NCBI GenBank assembly: GCA_017625695.1
Contig: JAGAKI010000009.1
Span: 1 to 35,346, forward strand
DNA length: 35,346 nt
Source: Clostridia bacterium
Lineage (GTDB): Bacteria > Bacillota > Clostridia > UMGS1840
Direction: 5' to 3'
In this document: piece by piece, positions 35,323-35,346 of the stretch
Layout of the letters: each line of letters begins with the position of its first letter
How positions within the stretch are numbered: the first letter of the stretch is position 1
Notes under the pieces: generated by a model
Database searches by the model: none
Seen by the model: the letters and a program-made list of their open reading frames with translations, nothing else
What the model was told of the DNA's origin: nothing
Position numbers and translations under genes: made by a program

Positions 35323-35346
35323 AGTGTTGTAGGACTAACCCTTGAT

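Overview
The window is a stretch of chromosome from a low-GC, endospore-lineage Firmicute, most likely an uncultured or gut-type member of the Clostridia. The support is a Spo0A response regulator with a conserved DNA-binding half, Mini-III RNase, a UgtP/MGDG-synthase-type lipid glycosyltransferase, SLH-domain wall proteins, AGGAGG-type ribosome binding sites and sigma-A promoters with 17-bp spacers. I cannot name the genus. No tRNA, rRNA, IS element, phage gene or CRISPR array is visible.

Layout. 1-1256: the first bases of a leftward gene at the window edge, then leftward pfkA. 1477-5744: a rightward run tex, mrnC, a degenerate histidine-kinase-like gene and a TtcA-type PP-loop gene. 5834-7214: a DUF3343 small protein translationally coupled to a class V cysteine desulfurase. 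7262-7882: a leftward CBM9-like protein. 8070-10539: the ferrous iron operon feoA-feoB-FeoB-associated small protein, with two matching inverted repeats that look like metalloregulator operators. 10605-13465: leftward galE followed by an exported SLH protein. 13655-17741: rightward flavoprotein, lipid glycosyltransferase, rpiB, CPBP protease and mltG. 17777-22738: leftward secA, prfB, prfA. 22895-24768: leftward LUD-domain gene and a stand-alone DUF1887 (Card1/Can2-like) CARF nuclease. 24769-25263: a gene-free stretch holding an array of small hairpins. 25264-29628: leftward spo0A, gdhA and a GH18-SLH wall hydrolase. 29790-34133: rightward degenerate ATPase, a split chromate-transporter pair, an ABC-F protein and a flavin-reductase-like protein. 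34199-35189: a divergent pair, a 50-residue protein and an rlmA-type rRNA methyltransferase, ending at a strong terminator near 35320.

Most genes are housekeeping. Four points stand out. (1) prfB carries the RF2 programmed frameshift site, but with UAA in place of the usual UGA, and prfA (RF1) follows it with a TAATG overlap. The frameshift sensor could therefore respond to both release factors and control both. (2) The array at 24854-25057 uses a 9-bp linker, AATTTAGCT or its complement, eight times between different small palindromes, with an exact 19-bp period in its right half. (3) A Card1/Can2-type CARF nuclease sits here with no CRISPR locus nearby and has Ser-Cys-Lys where an acidic-x-Lys triad is usual. 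(4) Several regulators or ATPases keep their fold signatures but have lost key residues: the kinase-like protein at 4055, the ATPase at 29790, the second ABC-F site, and the receiver switch residue of Spo0A.
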